Shown: positions 45,560 to 54,775, counted from the first letter of the stretch. The stretch: 64,000 bases of DNA from Mucilaginibacter pallidiroseus (GCF_007846085.1 NZ_VOEJ01000004.1:331363-395362); one strand, 5' to 3'. Translations and numbers: made by a program. Notes: generated from the sequence alone by a model not told the origin.

Positions 45560-45620
45560 GTGGGTAGTTAATTAAGAGAGCAGTTAACCACTCACTATTT
45601 ACTTAATAAACCACTCACTT
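45560..45620. repeat. Imperfect inverted and direct repeats in the ychF-mgtE gap
   Basis: GTGGGTAGTTAA (45560-45571) faces TTAACCACTCAC (45584-45595) as an imperfect stem, and CCACTCACT is repeated at 45588 and 45611. The 11-mer CCACTCACTAT also occurs at 2213-2223. Confidence 0.45.
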
Positions 45621-45629
45621 ATAAAGCCG

Positions 45630-45637
45630 CAAAGATA
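45630..45637 (-). promoter_or_regulatory. Candidate -7 promoter box of ychF
   Basis: The minus strand reads TATCTTTG followed by CGGC, matching TAnnTTTG exactly. No good -33 TTTG is present at the usual spacing, so this is a partial match. Confidence 0.4.
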
Positions 45638-45739
45638 ACACAAAAAAAGCCTTGAAATTTGAAAAAATAAACGACTTTTGCCTGCGCACAAAAAGGGCAT
45701 TATCAAGGTTAAAAACATGTAAACAACAGGGGGCTTTTT

Positions 45740-47116
45740 ATGGAAGAAATGGTTGAGCAAATTGAATTATTACTGGAGCAGGAAGACACTACCCAACTTC
45801 GGGAATATTTAAATAACCTCAATATTTCGGACGTAGAAGAGCTTATTGATGAATTGCCTGAACACGGCCCGTTGTTTATCGAAACCCTTTCCATTAGCCG
45901 TGCTGTAAACGTTTTCAGGATACTTGACTTCCCCACACAAGAGCGCATACTAAAAAAACTTTCGGGCCCTAAGAGTAATGAGATCATTACCGAGTTGCCG
46001 CCCGATGACCGCACCGCGCTGTTTGCCGACCTGCATGGCGACGTTGTTAAAACATTAATCCTGAACTTATCGCCTGCCGACCGTAAAGAGGCGCTGATAC
46101 TGCTGGGTTACGAAGAAGATAGCGTTGGCCGTTTAATGACACCCGACTATGTTGCGGTTAAAAAGAACTGGGATGTTAACCGCGTGTTGTCGCACATTCG
46201 CCGCTATGGTAAAAACTCCGAGACCATTGATGTTATTTATGTAATTGATGAAAAAGGTGTATTGCTTGATGATATCCGGATCCGTGAGATATTATTGGTT
46301 ACCCCCGAAACCAAAATAAGTGAGTTGATGGACGGACGCCTGATTGCTTTGGATGCAAACGACCCGCAGGAAGAAGCCATCAATGTTTTCAGGATGAATA
46401 ACCGTACCGCTTTACCGGTTACGGATAGCGAAAATATACTATTAGGGATTGTTACGGTGGATGATATCCTTTGGATAGCCAATGAGGAATATACCGAGGA
46501 TATCCAAAAGATTGGTGGTACCGAAGCTTTAGACGAACCTTATCTGGATATCAACATCTTCAGGCTGGTTAAAAAGCGCGTAGGGTGGTTAATCATACTT
46601 TTTCTGGGTGAAATGCTTACTGCTACGGCCATGGGCTTTTTTGAGAAGCAGATAGAAAAAGCGGTTGTACTTGCATTGTTTATTCCGCTGATTATATCAA
46701 GCGGAGGAAACAGCGGTTCGCAGGCATCTACTTTGATTATACAGGCCATGGCACTTGGCGAAGTAACCATAAAAGACTGGTGGCGGGTTATGCGCCGCGA
46801 AATTTTATCGGGCTTAATGCTTGGAGGTACGTTGGGCATTATCGGCTTTATGCGGATATTTATATGGTCTCAGTTTTCTGATACCTATGGGCCATACTGG
46901 CCACTGGTAGGGCTCACAGTAGGGCTGGCTTTGGTGGGTATAGTTTTATGGGGATCCTTAGCAGGATCAATGCTGCCACTGATTCTTAAGAAGCTCGGTG
47001 CCGACCCTGCAACATCTTCGGCTCCGTTTGTAGCTACACTGGTTGATGTGACCGGCCTCATCATTTATTTTAGCGTAGCCGTAAATATCTTAAGCGATAC
47101 CTTGTTAAAGCATTAG
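45740..47116 (+). CDS. mgtE: Magnesium transporter MgtE
   Basis: 458 residues with the full MgtE layout: cytoplasmic superhelical N-domain (about 1-130, with LPPDDRTALFADL), two CBS domains (about 135-260, e.g. VGRLMTPDYVAV and ALPVTDSENILLGIVTVDDI) that act as the Mg2+-sensing gate, and five membrane helices with SSGGNSGSQASTLIIQAMAL lining the pore. Mg2+ channel of the inner membrane. No Mg2+ riboswitch was seen in the short leader. A weak promoter match (CTTG-N18-GACTTTTG) lies at 45651-45680. Confidence 0.96.
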   Translation: MEEMVEQIELLLEQEDTTQLREYLNNLNISDVEELIDELPEHGPLFIETLSISRAVNVFRILDFPTQERILKKLSGPKSNEIITELPPDDRTALFADLHGDVVKTLILNLSPADRKEALILLGYEEDSVGRLMTPDYVAVKKNWDVNRVLSHIRRYGKNSETIDVIYVIDEKGVLLDDIRIREILLVTPETKISELMDGRLIALDANDPQEEAINVFRMNNRTALPVTDSENILLGIVTVDDILWIANEEYTEDIQKIGGTEALDEPYLDINIFRLVKKRVGWLIILFLGEMLTATAMGFFEKQIEKAVVLALFIPLIISSGGNSGSQASTLIIQAMALGEVTIKDWWRVMRREILSGLMLGGTLGIIGFMRIFIWSQFSDTYGPYWPLVGLTVGLALVGIVLWGSLAGSMLPLILKKLGADPATSSAPFVATLVDVTGLIIYFSVAVNILSDTLLKH

Positions 47117-47219
47117 GTAAAGCCGGCTATTTTACCCTAATCTCACTCGTTATTTACTGCAAATAGTTTGTTGTAATTGAAATAGTTTCTCTATTTTAAG
47201 GCAAAATTTAAACCTTACA

Positions 47220-47702
47220 ATGGAACCATTTGAACACAATGAAATCCCGGCTACCGAGCCGAAATTAATTTTAACAGAAGAAGCGCAGTATTATCTTCAA
47301 AAATCCGGACAGTGGGCCTATTTTTTAGGAATAGTAGGCTTTGTACTTACTGGGCTTTTTGTGTTAATGGCCTTATTTATAGGTAGTTTCATGGCTGCGA
47401 TGGCTCGCTTTAGTCCTACAGGTGCAGGTATGCCTGCCGGTACCGGTGGTCTGTTTAGCTTTTTTTATATACTTATTGCTGTTTTTTATTTCTTTTTCTC
47501 GCTTTACATATACCAGTTTGGTGATAAAATTAAGAAAGGTATTGTATATGGTAACGCTATTGATGTTACAGCTGCGTTAGGAAAACTAAAATCGTTTTTT
47601 AAGCTTTGGGGAATTACTACTATTGTTATAGTTGGTTTCTACGCGTTAATTTTTGTGATTGTGATAGTTGCCGGTGTAGGTGCTGCATCAATGATGAAAT
47701 AA
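47220..47702 (+). CDS. DUF5362-type small membrane protein
   Basis: 160 residues with three membrane helices (about 33-58, 78-98 and 130-155) and a Gly/Ala/Met-rich loop between the first two. The pattern WAYFLGIVGFVLTGL and YIYQFGDKIKKGI is that of the DUF5362 family of Bacteroidota; the function is unknown. It is monocistronic, starting 103 bp after mgtE and closed by a perfect terminator. Confidence 0.72.
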   Translation: MEPFEHNEIPATEPKLILTEEAQYYLQKSGQWAYFLGIVGFVLTGLFVLMALFIGSFMAAMARFSPTGAGMPAGTGGLFSFFYILIAVFYFFFSLYIYQFGDKIKKGIVYGNAIDVTAALGKLKSFFKLWGITTIVIVGFYALIFVIVIVAGVGAASMMK

Positions 47703-47729
47703 GATAAACCATAAAATATTTATAAAACA

Positions 47730-47755
47730 AAACGGCCCGCAATTGCGGGCCGTTT
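47730..47755. terminator. Perfect palindromic terminator
   Basis: AAACGGCCCGC-AATT-GCGGGCCGTTT, with T and A tracts on the two sides. It separates the convergent DUF5362 and DUF3276 genes. Confidence 0.9.
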
Positions 47756-47786
47756 TCATATTCTTAGGTTTTGTGTTTGGGTGTTG

Positions 47787-48107
47787 TTAAAAGGAAAAGT
47801 CTTCATCAGCCTTGGCAACTTCTGATGCCTCGCTATATTCGTAGCGTTTTTCAATCACTTCCTGGTGATCCTTAATATACTCAACGGTGTCTTTAAGGCC
47901 CTCGGCAAATTTCTCAAAATCTTCCTTGTATAAAAATATCTTGTGCTTTACAAACACACCATCTTCCAGGCGTTTTTTGCTCTCGGTAATGGTAATGTAG
48001 TAATCATTTGATCGGGTTGCCTTCACATCAAAAAAGTATGTTCTTTTGCCAGCCCTTATCTTTTTTGAGTAAACCTCTTCACGCTCTCTGTTGTCAAAAT
48101 CTCCCAT
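47787..48107 (-). CDS. DUF3276 (PUR-domain) nucleic-acid-binding protein
   Basis: 106 residues containing one PUR repeat: EEVYSKKIRAGKRTYFFDVK then NDYYITITESKKR and KHKIFLYKEDFEKFAEGL. This is the bacterial PUR-alpha relative, known from Borrelia BpuR to bind single-stranded DNA and RNA, and is nearly universal in Bacteroidota. The acidic C-terminal tail (ASEVAKADEDFSF) is typical. It is monocistronic. Confidence 0.9.
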   Translation of the reverse strand: MGDFDNREREEVYSKKIRAGKRTYFFDVKATRSNDYYITITESKKRLEDGVFVKHKIFLYKEDFEKFAEGLKDTVEYIKDHQEVIEKRYEYSEASEVAKADEDFSF

Positions 48108-48232
48108 GTGTACAGTATAGTAATAGTTTCGGTTGGCTAAATATACTTAAAAATCTTATGCGCAAGCATTTATTGTAACATATTTAATATCTATTGAAAC
48201 TTTTACGCTATAAAGTTGTAAAGGTTTCGCGC

Positions 48233-50020
48233 TTAGGCGTTTTCAGCTTCCTCTAACAGTTGTTTTTCGTATAAGTCGAAATATGCTCCGCGATTATCCA
48301 TAAGCGCGTTGTGAGTGCCTTGTTCTATGATTTCGCCGTTGTCGAGCACCAAAATCTTATCGGCATTTTTTATGGTAGATATGCGGTGTGATATTATTAT
48401 ACTTGTTTTACCCTGCATAATACGGCCAAGGTTGCTCAATATTTCCTCCTCTGTACGCGTATCAACCGCCGATAAGCAGTCATCAAATATTAGTATTTGT
48501 GGCTGTTTAACAATTGCGCGTGCTATACTCACCCGTTGTTTTTGCCCGCCGGATAGCGTTACACCACGCTCGCCGATTAAAGTATTAAAGCCGTTATCAA
48601 GCTCAATAATATTATTATAAACAGCGGCATCACGTGCAGCCTGCTCAACAGCCGGCATGTCCAATACATCAGCGCTAAATGCAATGTTATGCGATATAAT
48701 ATCCGAAAATAGGAAAACCTCCTGCGGCACAAAACCAATTTGCCTGCGGTAGCTGTCGAGATTTAGTTTGGTGATGCCCTGCCCGTCAATTATTATTTGC
48801 CCGGCAGTGGTATCATACATCCGCATAATGAGATTTGCAATAGTTGATTTACCTGAACCTGTACGACCTATAATAGCCACCATTTGCCCCGGCTCGGCAA
48901 TAAAAGATATATTTTTGATGGCTTTAATGCCCGTGTCAGGATACGTAAAGCTTACGTTATCAAACTTGATCTGCCCTCTTAAATCTACTTCAGATGCCTT
49001 CGGTGATTGTATCTCTGGCTGCTCATGTAAAAACTCGTTGATACGTTTCTGCGATGCGGCGGCACGCTGTATCAGCGAAGTTACCCATCCTAATGATATA
49101 ACCGGGAAGCTTAGCATGTTAAGGTAAACAATAAACTCGGCTATGTTACCCGGTGTGATGTTGCCTTTCATCACCTCTACACCACCTATGTACATGGTAA
49201 TAACGTTGCTTAAGCCGACCAGCAGCAGCATCACCGGGAAAAATACCGATTGCACCTTTGCCAGCGCCATGGATTGTGTTTTATAGTCCTGGCTTTCGGC
49301 TGCAAACTTGTCTTGTACAAAGCCCTCGCGCACATATGATTTTATCACCCTTATACCTGAGAAGTTTTCCTGCACAAAGCTGGAAAGTCCCGACAAGCGC
49401 TTTTGTATCTGTTCGCTGCGGTGGTTGATGGTATTGTTTACATAAAATATAATAACCGCCAAAATCGGCAACGGCATTACGGAGAATATGGTGAGCCGCA
49501 CATTTACAATTAGCATGGCGTAAATAACCATCATGAACAGCACCACAGTGTTTATGGTGTACATAATACCGGGCCCAAGATACATGCGTACCCGGCTAAC
49601 GTCTTCGGTAACGCGGTTCATAAGGTCGCCGGTGTTGTGACGGCGGTAAAATGCTAACGACAGGCGTTGGTAATGCTCGTATATCTCATTTTTTTGATCG
49701 TACTCGATATGCCTGGACATCAAAATGATGGTTTGCCTCATAAAAAACAGGAACAAGCCACGCAGCAGGGCCAACACCAATACCAGGATACCAAACAACA
49801 AAAGGCTCGAGCCGAAAACATCATAGATCATTTCCTGCCTGTTAAAGCCTGTAAAAAGCTGGAACATGCTTATATTTTCGGTAACCAAATCAAACGCTAC
49901 GCGAATAACCTGCGCGGGCAGCACGCCAAAAATGTTTGATATAATTACAAATAAAATGCCCGGCACCAGGCGCCAGCGATATTTGTAAAAGTATTTATTG
50001 AGGTAGGCAAGTTCTTTCAT
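48233..50020 (-). CDS. ABC exporter, fused permease and ATPase (MsbA-like)
   Basis: 595 residues from ATG 50020 (MKELAYLNKYFYKYRW); a TTG six codons upstream is in frame but unlikely. Six membrane helices (about 1-320) precede the nucleotide-binding domain, with Walker A GRTGSGKST, the Q-loop FVPQEVFLF, signature LSGGQKQRVSIA, Walker B ILIFDD followed by CLSAVD, and the switch His in IISHRIST. Walker B ends in D-D rather than D-E, so the usual catalytic Glu is Asp; this is seen in some half-exporters. It works as a homodimer or heterodimer; the substrate is unknown. A consensus promoter lies at 50076-50107. Confidence 0.93.
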   Translation of the reverse strand: MKELAYLNKYFYKYRWRLVPGILFVIISNIFGVLPAQVIRVAFDLVTENISMFQLFTGFNRQEMIYDVFGSSLLLFGILVLVLALLRGLFLFFMRQTIILMSRHIEYDQKNEIYEHYQRLSLAFYRRHNTGDLMNRVTEDVSRVRMYLGPGIMYTINTVVLFMMVIYAMLIVNVRLTIFSVMPLPILAVIIFYVNNTINHRSEQIQKRLSGLSSFVQENFSGIRVIKSYVREGFVQDKFAAESQDYKTQSMALAKVQSVFFPVMLLLVGLSNVITMYIGGVEVMKGNITPGNIAEFIVYLNMLSFPVISLGWVTSLIQRAAASQKRINEFLHEQPEIQSPKASEVDLRGQIKFDNVSFTYPDTGIKAIKNISFIAEPGQMVAIIGRTGSGKSTIANLIMRMYDTTAGQIIIDGQGITKLNLDSYRRQIGFVPQEVFLFSDIISHNIAFSADVLDMPAVEQAARDAAVYNNIIELDNGFNTLIGERGVTLSGGQKQRVSIARAIVKQPQILIFDDCLSAVDTRTEEEILSNLGRIMQGKTSIIISHRISTIKNADKILVLDNGEIIEQGTHNALMDNRGAYFDLYEKQLLEEAENA

Positions 50021-50075
50021 ATGGGTTAAGCAAGGCAATAGGTGTGCCGCCCCGGGGCAATTGCTTTAATGCTTC

Positions 50076-50107
50076 CAAAAGTAAAGCTTACTTATTGCAT
50101 ATTCAAA
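50076..50107 (-). promoter_or_regulatory. Consensus Bacteroidota promoter of the ABC exporter
   Basis: The minus strand reads TTTG-N20-TACTTTTG, an exact match to both boxes. Predicted start about 50 nt before the ATG at 50020. Confidence 0.7.
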
Positions 50108-50197
50108 AAGCGGGGCTTTTTCTTACCTGCCGCAAACATTGTAACCGTCACAGGTTGTTCATCTTTCAATTGAACCTGTAGCAGACTCTCGTGCAGC

Positions 50198-50229
50198 TTT
50201 GTCGCAATCAAAAAAAACACCTACTTTTG
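50198..50229 (+). promoter_or_regulatory. Consensus Bacteroidota promoter of the leucine-dehydrogenase-like gene
   Basis: TTTG-N20-TACTTTTG, exact in both boxes, 22 bp before the ATG at 50252. With the promoter at 50076-50107 it forms a divergent pair. Confidence 0.75.
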
Positions 50230-50251
50230 CCGGACAATCATTGCAGCCGAA

Positions 50252-51337
50252 ATGCCCTCAATACAGCCTCGAAATAGCATATTTGAACAACTTGATACCT
50301 ACGGGCATAAAAAAATTGTGTTTTGTAATGATCCGGATACTTCATTAAAAGGGATTATAGCCATTCATGATACTACACTTGGGCCAGCTATGGGCGGCAC
50401 ACGCATGTGGAACTACAAGAATGAACAGGATGCCCTTGAAGATGTTCTGCGCTTATCAAAAGCCATGACATACAAATGCGCTATTGCCGGTTTAAATATG
50501 GGTGGCGGTTACTCAGTTATTATGGGGGATTCTCGCCAGGATAAAACCGAGGCATTGATGCGCAAGTTTGGCCGTTTCATTAAAAACCTCAACGGCGAGT
50601 TTGTAACGTCTGAAGATGTGGGCACCAACCCGCGCGACATGGAATACATCCGTATGGAAACCGAGCACGTTACAGGCATACCTGAAAGCCTTGGCGGGAG
50701 CGGCGACCCTGCACCAGTGGCGGCAAAAGGTGTTTTTATGGGGATGAAGGCCGCCATAAAGGAACTTTACGGTAATGATAACGTAGCCGGCCGCAGCGTA
50801 ATTGTGCAGGGCATTGGCCACGTTGGCGAAAACCTGGTAAAACTGCTGCGCGACGAAAACGCAAAGGTATACGTAAGTGATATAAATGATGACAGGGTAC
50901 GCCAGGTATCAAAAAAATATGGTGCTGAGGCGGTTTCAAATAACTCAATATTCGATCTGTCTGCAGATATTTATGCACCATGCGCTATGGGAGCAACCAT
51001 CAATACACAAACTATTGCCAAACTCAAGTGCGGCATCATAGCCGGCTCGGCCAATAACCAGTTGCAAAACGAAACAGAACACGGTAAAATGCTGGTGGAG
51101 AAAGGCATCCTCTTCGCGCCTGATTATGTGATCAACGCAGGCGGTATCATCAGTGGTTATTCGGAGTTAATGGGCTACAATAAAAAACGCGCACTGCAGT
51201 TAACAGAGAATATTTACGAAGCAACCCGCAATGTGCTAAAGCTTTCAAAAGCCGAAAATATTTCTACCATTGATGCCGCAAACAAAATAGCCGAAAAACG
51301 TATTTCAGATATTAAAAAAGTTAAGTCAACCTATTAG
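50252..51337 (+). CDS. Glu/Leu/Phe/Val dehydrogenase homologue lacking the catalytic Lys
   Basis: 361 residues, aligned by eye along its whole length with Bacillus leucine dehydrogenase: AMTYKCAIAGLNMGGG, TSEDVGTNPRDMEYI, GVFMGMKAAIKELYG, VQGIGHVGENLVKLL (Rossmann), YAPCAMGATIN and APDYVINAGGIISGYSEL. The enzyme deaminates branched-chain amino acids with NAD. Lys75 (matching Bacillus Lys68) and Asp122 (Asp115) are kept, but position 87, where the family has the catalytic Lys80 in GGGK, is Tyr (GGGYS, codon TAC 50510-50512). Activity is therefore doubtful. An intact frame and a consensus promoter argue that it is expressed. Confidence 0.9.
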   Translation: MPSIQPRNSIFEQLDTYGHKKIVFCNDPDTSLKGIIAIHDTTLGPAMGGTRMWNYKNEQDALEDVLRLSKAMTYKCAIAGLNMGGGYSVIMGDSRQDKTEALMRKFGRFIKNLNGEFVTSEDVGTNPRDMEYIRMETEHVTGIPESLGGSGDPAPVAAKGVFMGMKAAIKELYGNDNVAGRSVIVQGIGHVGENLVKLLRDENAKVYVSDINDDRVRQVSKKYGAEAVSNNSIFDLSADIYAPCAMGATINTQTIAKLKCGIIAGSANNQLQNETEHGKMLVEKGILFAPDYVINAGGIISGYSELMGYNKKRALQLTENIYEATRNVLKLSKAENISTIDAANKIAEKRISDIKKVKSTY

Positions 51338-51386
51338 TAATTTATCATAAAACAGAGGGCAAAGGCTCCTCATAATCGTTCTTACA

Positions 51387-52337
51387 ATGTTAAACAGAAG
51401 GCACCTTAGGGTAAAAGTGTTACAAGCGCTTTATGCGTATCATCAATCGGATACAAAAGAGATTAAATCTTTTGAGAAACACTTATTAGGCAGTATTGAC
51501 CAGGTTTTTGAGATGTATATCTGGATGCTGTCGCTGATAAGCGAAGTAGTAGATTACACTTCACGTGATGCCGAAGAGCGTGCAAACAAACACTTGCCAT
51601 CGGCGGAGGATTTGAACGCCAACAAAAAGCTGCTTACCAATAAATTCATTACTTCGCTGTTAGATAACAAGGAGTACATATTGGCAGTAAAGAAATATAA
51701 AGTTGAATGGTCTTTTGATCCTGAATTGGCCAAATCACTTTTTGATACCCTTAAGGCATCTCCGGATTACGCCGAGTATCTTGCTAAAACCGACGATTCA
51801 ATCCAGTCTGATAAAGATATTATCAAATTCATTTTCAAGAAGGTTATACTTAAATCGTCATTAGCCGAGCAGGTTTTTGAAGATAAGTTTATTTACTGGC
51901 CGGTAGATAAAGAGGTATTGCAGGCATTGATAGCAAAAACCTTTAAAAACTTTTCATCAGACGATAAGCCGGAGCAAAACAAGCTGGCCGAAATAAGCGG
52001 CAACTGGGTTGAAGACCGTGAATTTGTAGTGAACCTGTTTGAGCAAACAATCCGTCATGATGCCGCCTACCAGGAGCTTATTGCCCAAAAAACGCAAAAC
52101 TGGGAGCCGGACCGTATCGCAATGATGGATACCCTGTTGATGAAAATGGCCATTGTTGAGTTCCTGAACTTCACATCAATCCCTGTTAAGGTGACTATTA
52201 ACGAGTACCTTGAAATATCCAAGGAGTTTAGCACGCCTAAAAGTAATTCGTTTATAAACGGTATCTTAGACAAGATTTTGGCCGAGCTTAAAGCCGAGAA
52301 CAAGATCAAAAAGATGGGTCGCGGATTAATTGAATAA
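51387..52337 (+). CDS. nusB: Transcription antitermination factor NusB, long form
   Basis: 316 residues, about twice the Escherichia length, as is normal for Bacteroidota, in which an N-terminal extension precedes the NusB fold. Start LNRRHLRVKVLQALYAYHQS; the NusB core lies at about 190-305 (WEPDRIAMMDTLLMKMAIVE, TINEYLEISKEF, FINGILDKILAELK). It joins the NusE complex on rRNA leader boxA. It starts a tight gene string with DUF1573 (6 bp gap), yajC, CdaR-like and coaE. Confidence 0.94.
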   Translation: MLNRRHLRVKVLQALYAYHQSDTKEIKSFEKHLLGSIDQVFEMYIWMLSLISEVVDYTSRDAEERANKHLPSAEDLNANKKLLTNKFITSLLDNKEYILAVKKYKVEWSFDPELAKSLFDTLKASPDYAEYLAKTDDSIQSDKDIIKFIFKKVILKSSLAEQVFEDKFIYWPVDKEVLQALIAKTFKNFSSDDKPEQNKLAEISGNWVEDREFVVNLFEQTIRHDAAYQELIAQKTQNWEPDRIAMMDTLLMKMAIVEFLNFTSIPVKVTINEYLEISKEFSTPKSNSFINGILDKILAELKAENKIKKMGRGLIE

Positions 52338-52343
52338 CTTAAC

Positions 52344-52784
52344 ATGAAAAAACTTTTCTTTAGTACCATAGCAGCCTGCATTTTTTTAGCAGCCTGCAGG
52401 CAGCCCCAAGCCAAGCAACAGGCCGAAGCTACTACACCAGCAGCAGAAACTGCTGCAGCAACAGCCAATGCACCTGCCATGAAGTTTGAAAAAGAAATGC
52501 ATGACTTTGGTAAAATTAAAGAAGGCGAGAGCGTTACTTACGCTTTCAAATTTACCAATACAGGCAAATCGCCGCTTATTATACAGGATGCAGTTGCAAC
52601 CTGTGGTTGCACCAAACCCGAGTGGAGCAAGGCCCCAATACAACCAGGCGCAAGCAGCGAAATAAAAGTAACCTTTAACAGCGCAGGCAAAGTAGGCCTG
52701 CAGGATAAGCAAGTAACCATTACTGCCAATACAAATCCTGCCCAAAATATGGTGCACTTAATTGGCGAGGTAACCACCAAATAA
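52344..52784 (+). CDS. DUF1573 lipoprotein
   Basis: 146 residues with a lipoprotein signal (FLAACRQ, Cys near 18), an Ala/Gln/Thr-rich linker (about 20-48) and one Ig-like DUF1573 domain (HDFGKIKEGESVTYAFKFTN, ATCGCTKPEW, NPAQNMVHLIGEV). The family is abundant in Bacteroidota; the function is unknown. Position between nusB and yajC is a recurring arrangement in the phylum. Confidence 0.9.
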   Translation: MKKLFFSTIAACIFLAACRQPQAKQQAEATTPAAETAAATANAPAMKFEKEMHDFGKIKEGESVTYAFKFTNTGKSPLIIQDAVATCGCTKPEWSKAPIQPGASSEIKVTFNSAGKVGLQDKQVTITANTNPAQNMVHLIGEVTTK

Positions 52785-52798
52785 TTTAAACGTTTAAA

Positions 52799-53119
52799 AT
52801 GACAGCAACTATTCTTTTACAGGCCGGCGGCGGCATGGGTGTACAGCAATTAATTATGTTTGGCTTAATTGCCGTTGTGTTTTATTTTTTCATGATACGT
52901 CCGCAGGTTAAAAAGCAAAAAGATCAGAAAAAATTTGCCGAAGAACTAAAAAAAGGCGACAAAGTAATCACTACAGCCGGCATACATGGCCGCGTGTACG
53001 AAATAGCCGATACAACTATCCTTATTGAGGTTGAGAACGGTGCACGCATCCGTTTCGATAAAACTGCAATATCTTTAGATGCAACAAAAGCGTTGAACAC
53101 GCCGGTTGTAACAAAATAA
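52799..53119 (+). CDS. yajC: Preprotein translocase subunit YajC
   Basis: 106 residues with one N-terminal membrane helix (about 15-35, QLIMFGLIAVVFYFFMIRPQ) and the conserved block KKFAEELKKGDKVITTAGI then GRVYEI. An accessory subunit of the Sec translocon together with SecDF. 14 bp after the DUF1573 gene; same operon. Confidence 0.94.
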   Translation: MTATILLQAGGGMGVQQLIMFGLIAVVFYFFMIRPQVKKQKDQKKFAEELKKGDKVITTAGIHGRVYEIADTTILIEVENGARIRFDKTAISLDATKALNTPVVTK

Positions 53120-53227
53120 TGCCTTTTGCCGGTTTGCGCACAAGCCGGGCAACAATTTAAAGCGAAAAGAACGGGGCATTTGCTAAATTGCCACCGGGCT
53201 TTTCGCTTTCTGTTTTAAATAATAACT

Positions 53228-54175
53228 ATGGCCATAATAAAACTATCAGCAATTGAGCGCAGGCGTTTGTCGGCATTCATTACGTGCCTGGTAGTTGCGG
53301 TATTGGCCTGGTTGTTCACCGCTCTCGGTAATCCGTACAAATACACCGTAAAGCAGGTTGTAACCTATAAAAACGCACCTAAGAAGCGTGCATTCCACGC
53401 ATTGCAGTCTGATACGGTCGATGCTACTGTACAGGGTACTGGCTGGCAAATGTTATTTTCGCGGATAAATAACGATCATTTGCCCATAGTGGTAGACCTG
53501 CATACACTTGAAACGCGCGATTACGTTGTACTGAGTGCTCAATTAAAGCAGATCAACTTAAAGAAGCAGGTAAATCGTGAAATTATTACAATTAATCCTG
53601 ATACGCTCTTTTTCGATTTTTCTAACCGTACCGTTAAGCGGGTGCCGGTAAAACTGGTAAGCGTTATCAAATATCAAAAACAGTTTGCCCAGTCGGGTAA
53701 TGTTGTTTTACAACCGGCATACGTTACGGTAAGTGGCCCCGCCGATGTAATACAAGGGATCAAATACTGGCAAACCGACTCGGTTAAGCTATCAGATATT
53801 AATGAAAGCTACAGCTCGCGTGTAAGCCTTAAACCATCGCCCGAGGGTAATTTGGATATCAAACCAAAAAGCGTTAGGGTAAACATTCCCATAGATGAGT
53901 TCACCGAAAAAACCATGAGCATATCGGTTAAGCTGATCAATAATCGGCATTACTATGATGTAAAGGTTTTTCCGCAAAAGGTAAAGATCACTTTTACTAC
54001 GTCTCTTACAGATTATGGTGACATAAACGAAGATGATTTTGAGGTAGTGGCTGATTTGGATAACTGGAAGCAAAATGGTTACAGCGTATTGCCCGTTAAG
54101 GTAACGCATGCGCCATCATTTAGCAAGATTGTGAAAATTGAGCCGCAGGTGGTTGATTTTATCGTTAAGAAATAG
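53228..54175 (+). CDS. YbbR-like (CdaR-type) protein
   Basis: 315 residues, one N-terminal membrane helix (about 17-37, ITCLVVAVLAWLFTALGN), then YbbR-type beta repeats on the outer face of the inner membrane (VQGTGWQMLFSRIN, VKLVSVIKYQKQF, TVSGPADVIQGIKY). In Firmicutes CdaR regulates the c-di-AMP cyclase; no cyclase gene is adjacent here, so that role is not shown. The coaE start follows its stop with no gap. Confidence 0.82.
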   Translation: MAIIKLSAIERRRLSAFITCLVVAVLAWLFTALGNPYKYTVKQVVTYKNAPKKRAFHALQSDTVDATVQGTGWQMLFSRINNDHLPIVVDLHTLETRDYVVLSAQLKQINLKKQVNREIITINPDTLFFDFSNRTVKRVPVKLVSVIKYQKQFAQSGNVVLQPAYVTVSGPADVIQGIKYWQTDSVKLSDINESYSSRVSLKPSPEGNLDIKPKSVRVNIPIDEFTEKTMSISVKLINNRHYYDVKVFPQKVKITFTTSLTDYGDINEDDFEVVADLDNWKQNGYSVLPVKVTHAPSFSKIVKIEPQVVDFIVKK

Positions 54176-54775
54176 ATGTTTAAAGTAGGTGTAACCGGAA
54201 ATATAGGCAGCGGCAAAACCACTGTTTGCAAGGTTTTTGAGGTATTGGGCATACCTGTTTTTTACGCTGATGATGCTGCCAAGAAGGTTATGGTGGAAGA
54301 TGATTTGTTAATTGCCGGTGTTAAACAGCAGTTTGGCAATGAGTCGTACTTTGAAGATGGTAGCCTTAATCGCAAACACATTGCCGGGATTGTTTTCAAT
54401 GATAAAGAGCAACTTACTAAACTAAATGCACTGGTGCATCCGGCAACATTTCGCGCGTTTGACGCCTGGGTAGCGCGCGTAGACAAAGCTGTGCCGTATG
54501 TTCTAAAAGAAGCAGCCCTGTTGTTCGAAAGCGATTCATATAAAATGTGCAACCGGTCGGTACTGGTATCGGCCCCGCTTGATGTTCGCCTGCAAAGAGT
54601 TATAAAACGTGACGGCATCAGTGTTGATGAAGCCCGCAACCGTGACGCCCGCCAGTTTACCGAAGAGGTAAAACGAGGCATGGCCGATGATTTAATTTTA
54701 AATGACGATACCGGGCTGGTTATCCCGCAGGTTTTAAAACTGCACCAGCTTTATCTTTCGCTTTCTCACAGCTAA
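54176..54775 (+). CDS. coaE: Dephospho-CoA kinase
   Basis: Catalyses the last step of CoA synthesis, phosphorylating the ribose 3'-OH of dephospho-CoA. 199 residues with P-loop GNIGSGKTT (about 7-15), FYADDAAKKVM, the LNALVHPATFRAFDAW block and the LID region. Full length. It begins immediately after the CdaR-like stop, and its own stop shares a base with the next start (TAATG). Confidence 0.96.
   Translation: MFKVGVTGNIGSGKTTVCKVFEVLGIPVFYADDAAKKVMVEDDLLIAGVKQQFGNESYFEDGSLNRKHIAGIVFNDKEQLTKLNALVHPATFRAFDAWVARVDKAVPYVLKEAALLFESDSYKMCNRSVLVSAPLDVRLQRVIKRDGISVDEARNRDARQFTEEVKRGMADDLILNDDTGLVIPQVLKLHQLYLSLSHS

Noticed and set aside
45661..45739. Possible Mg2+ riboswitch before mgtE
   Set aside because: The leader is under 80 nt and no multi-stem M-box or Mg-box architecture is visible.
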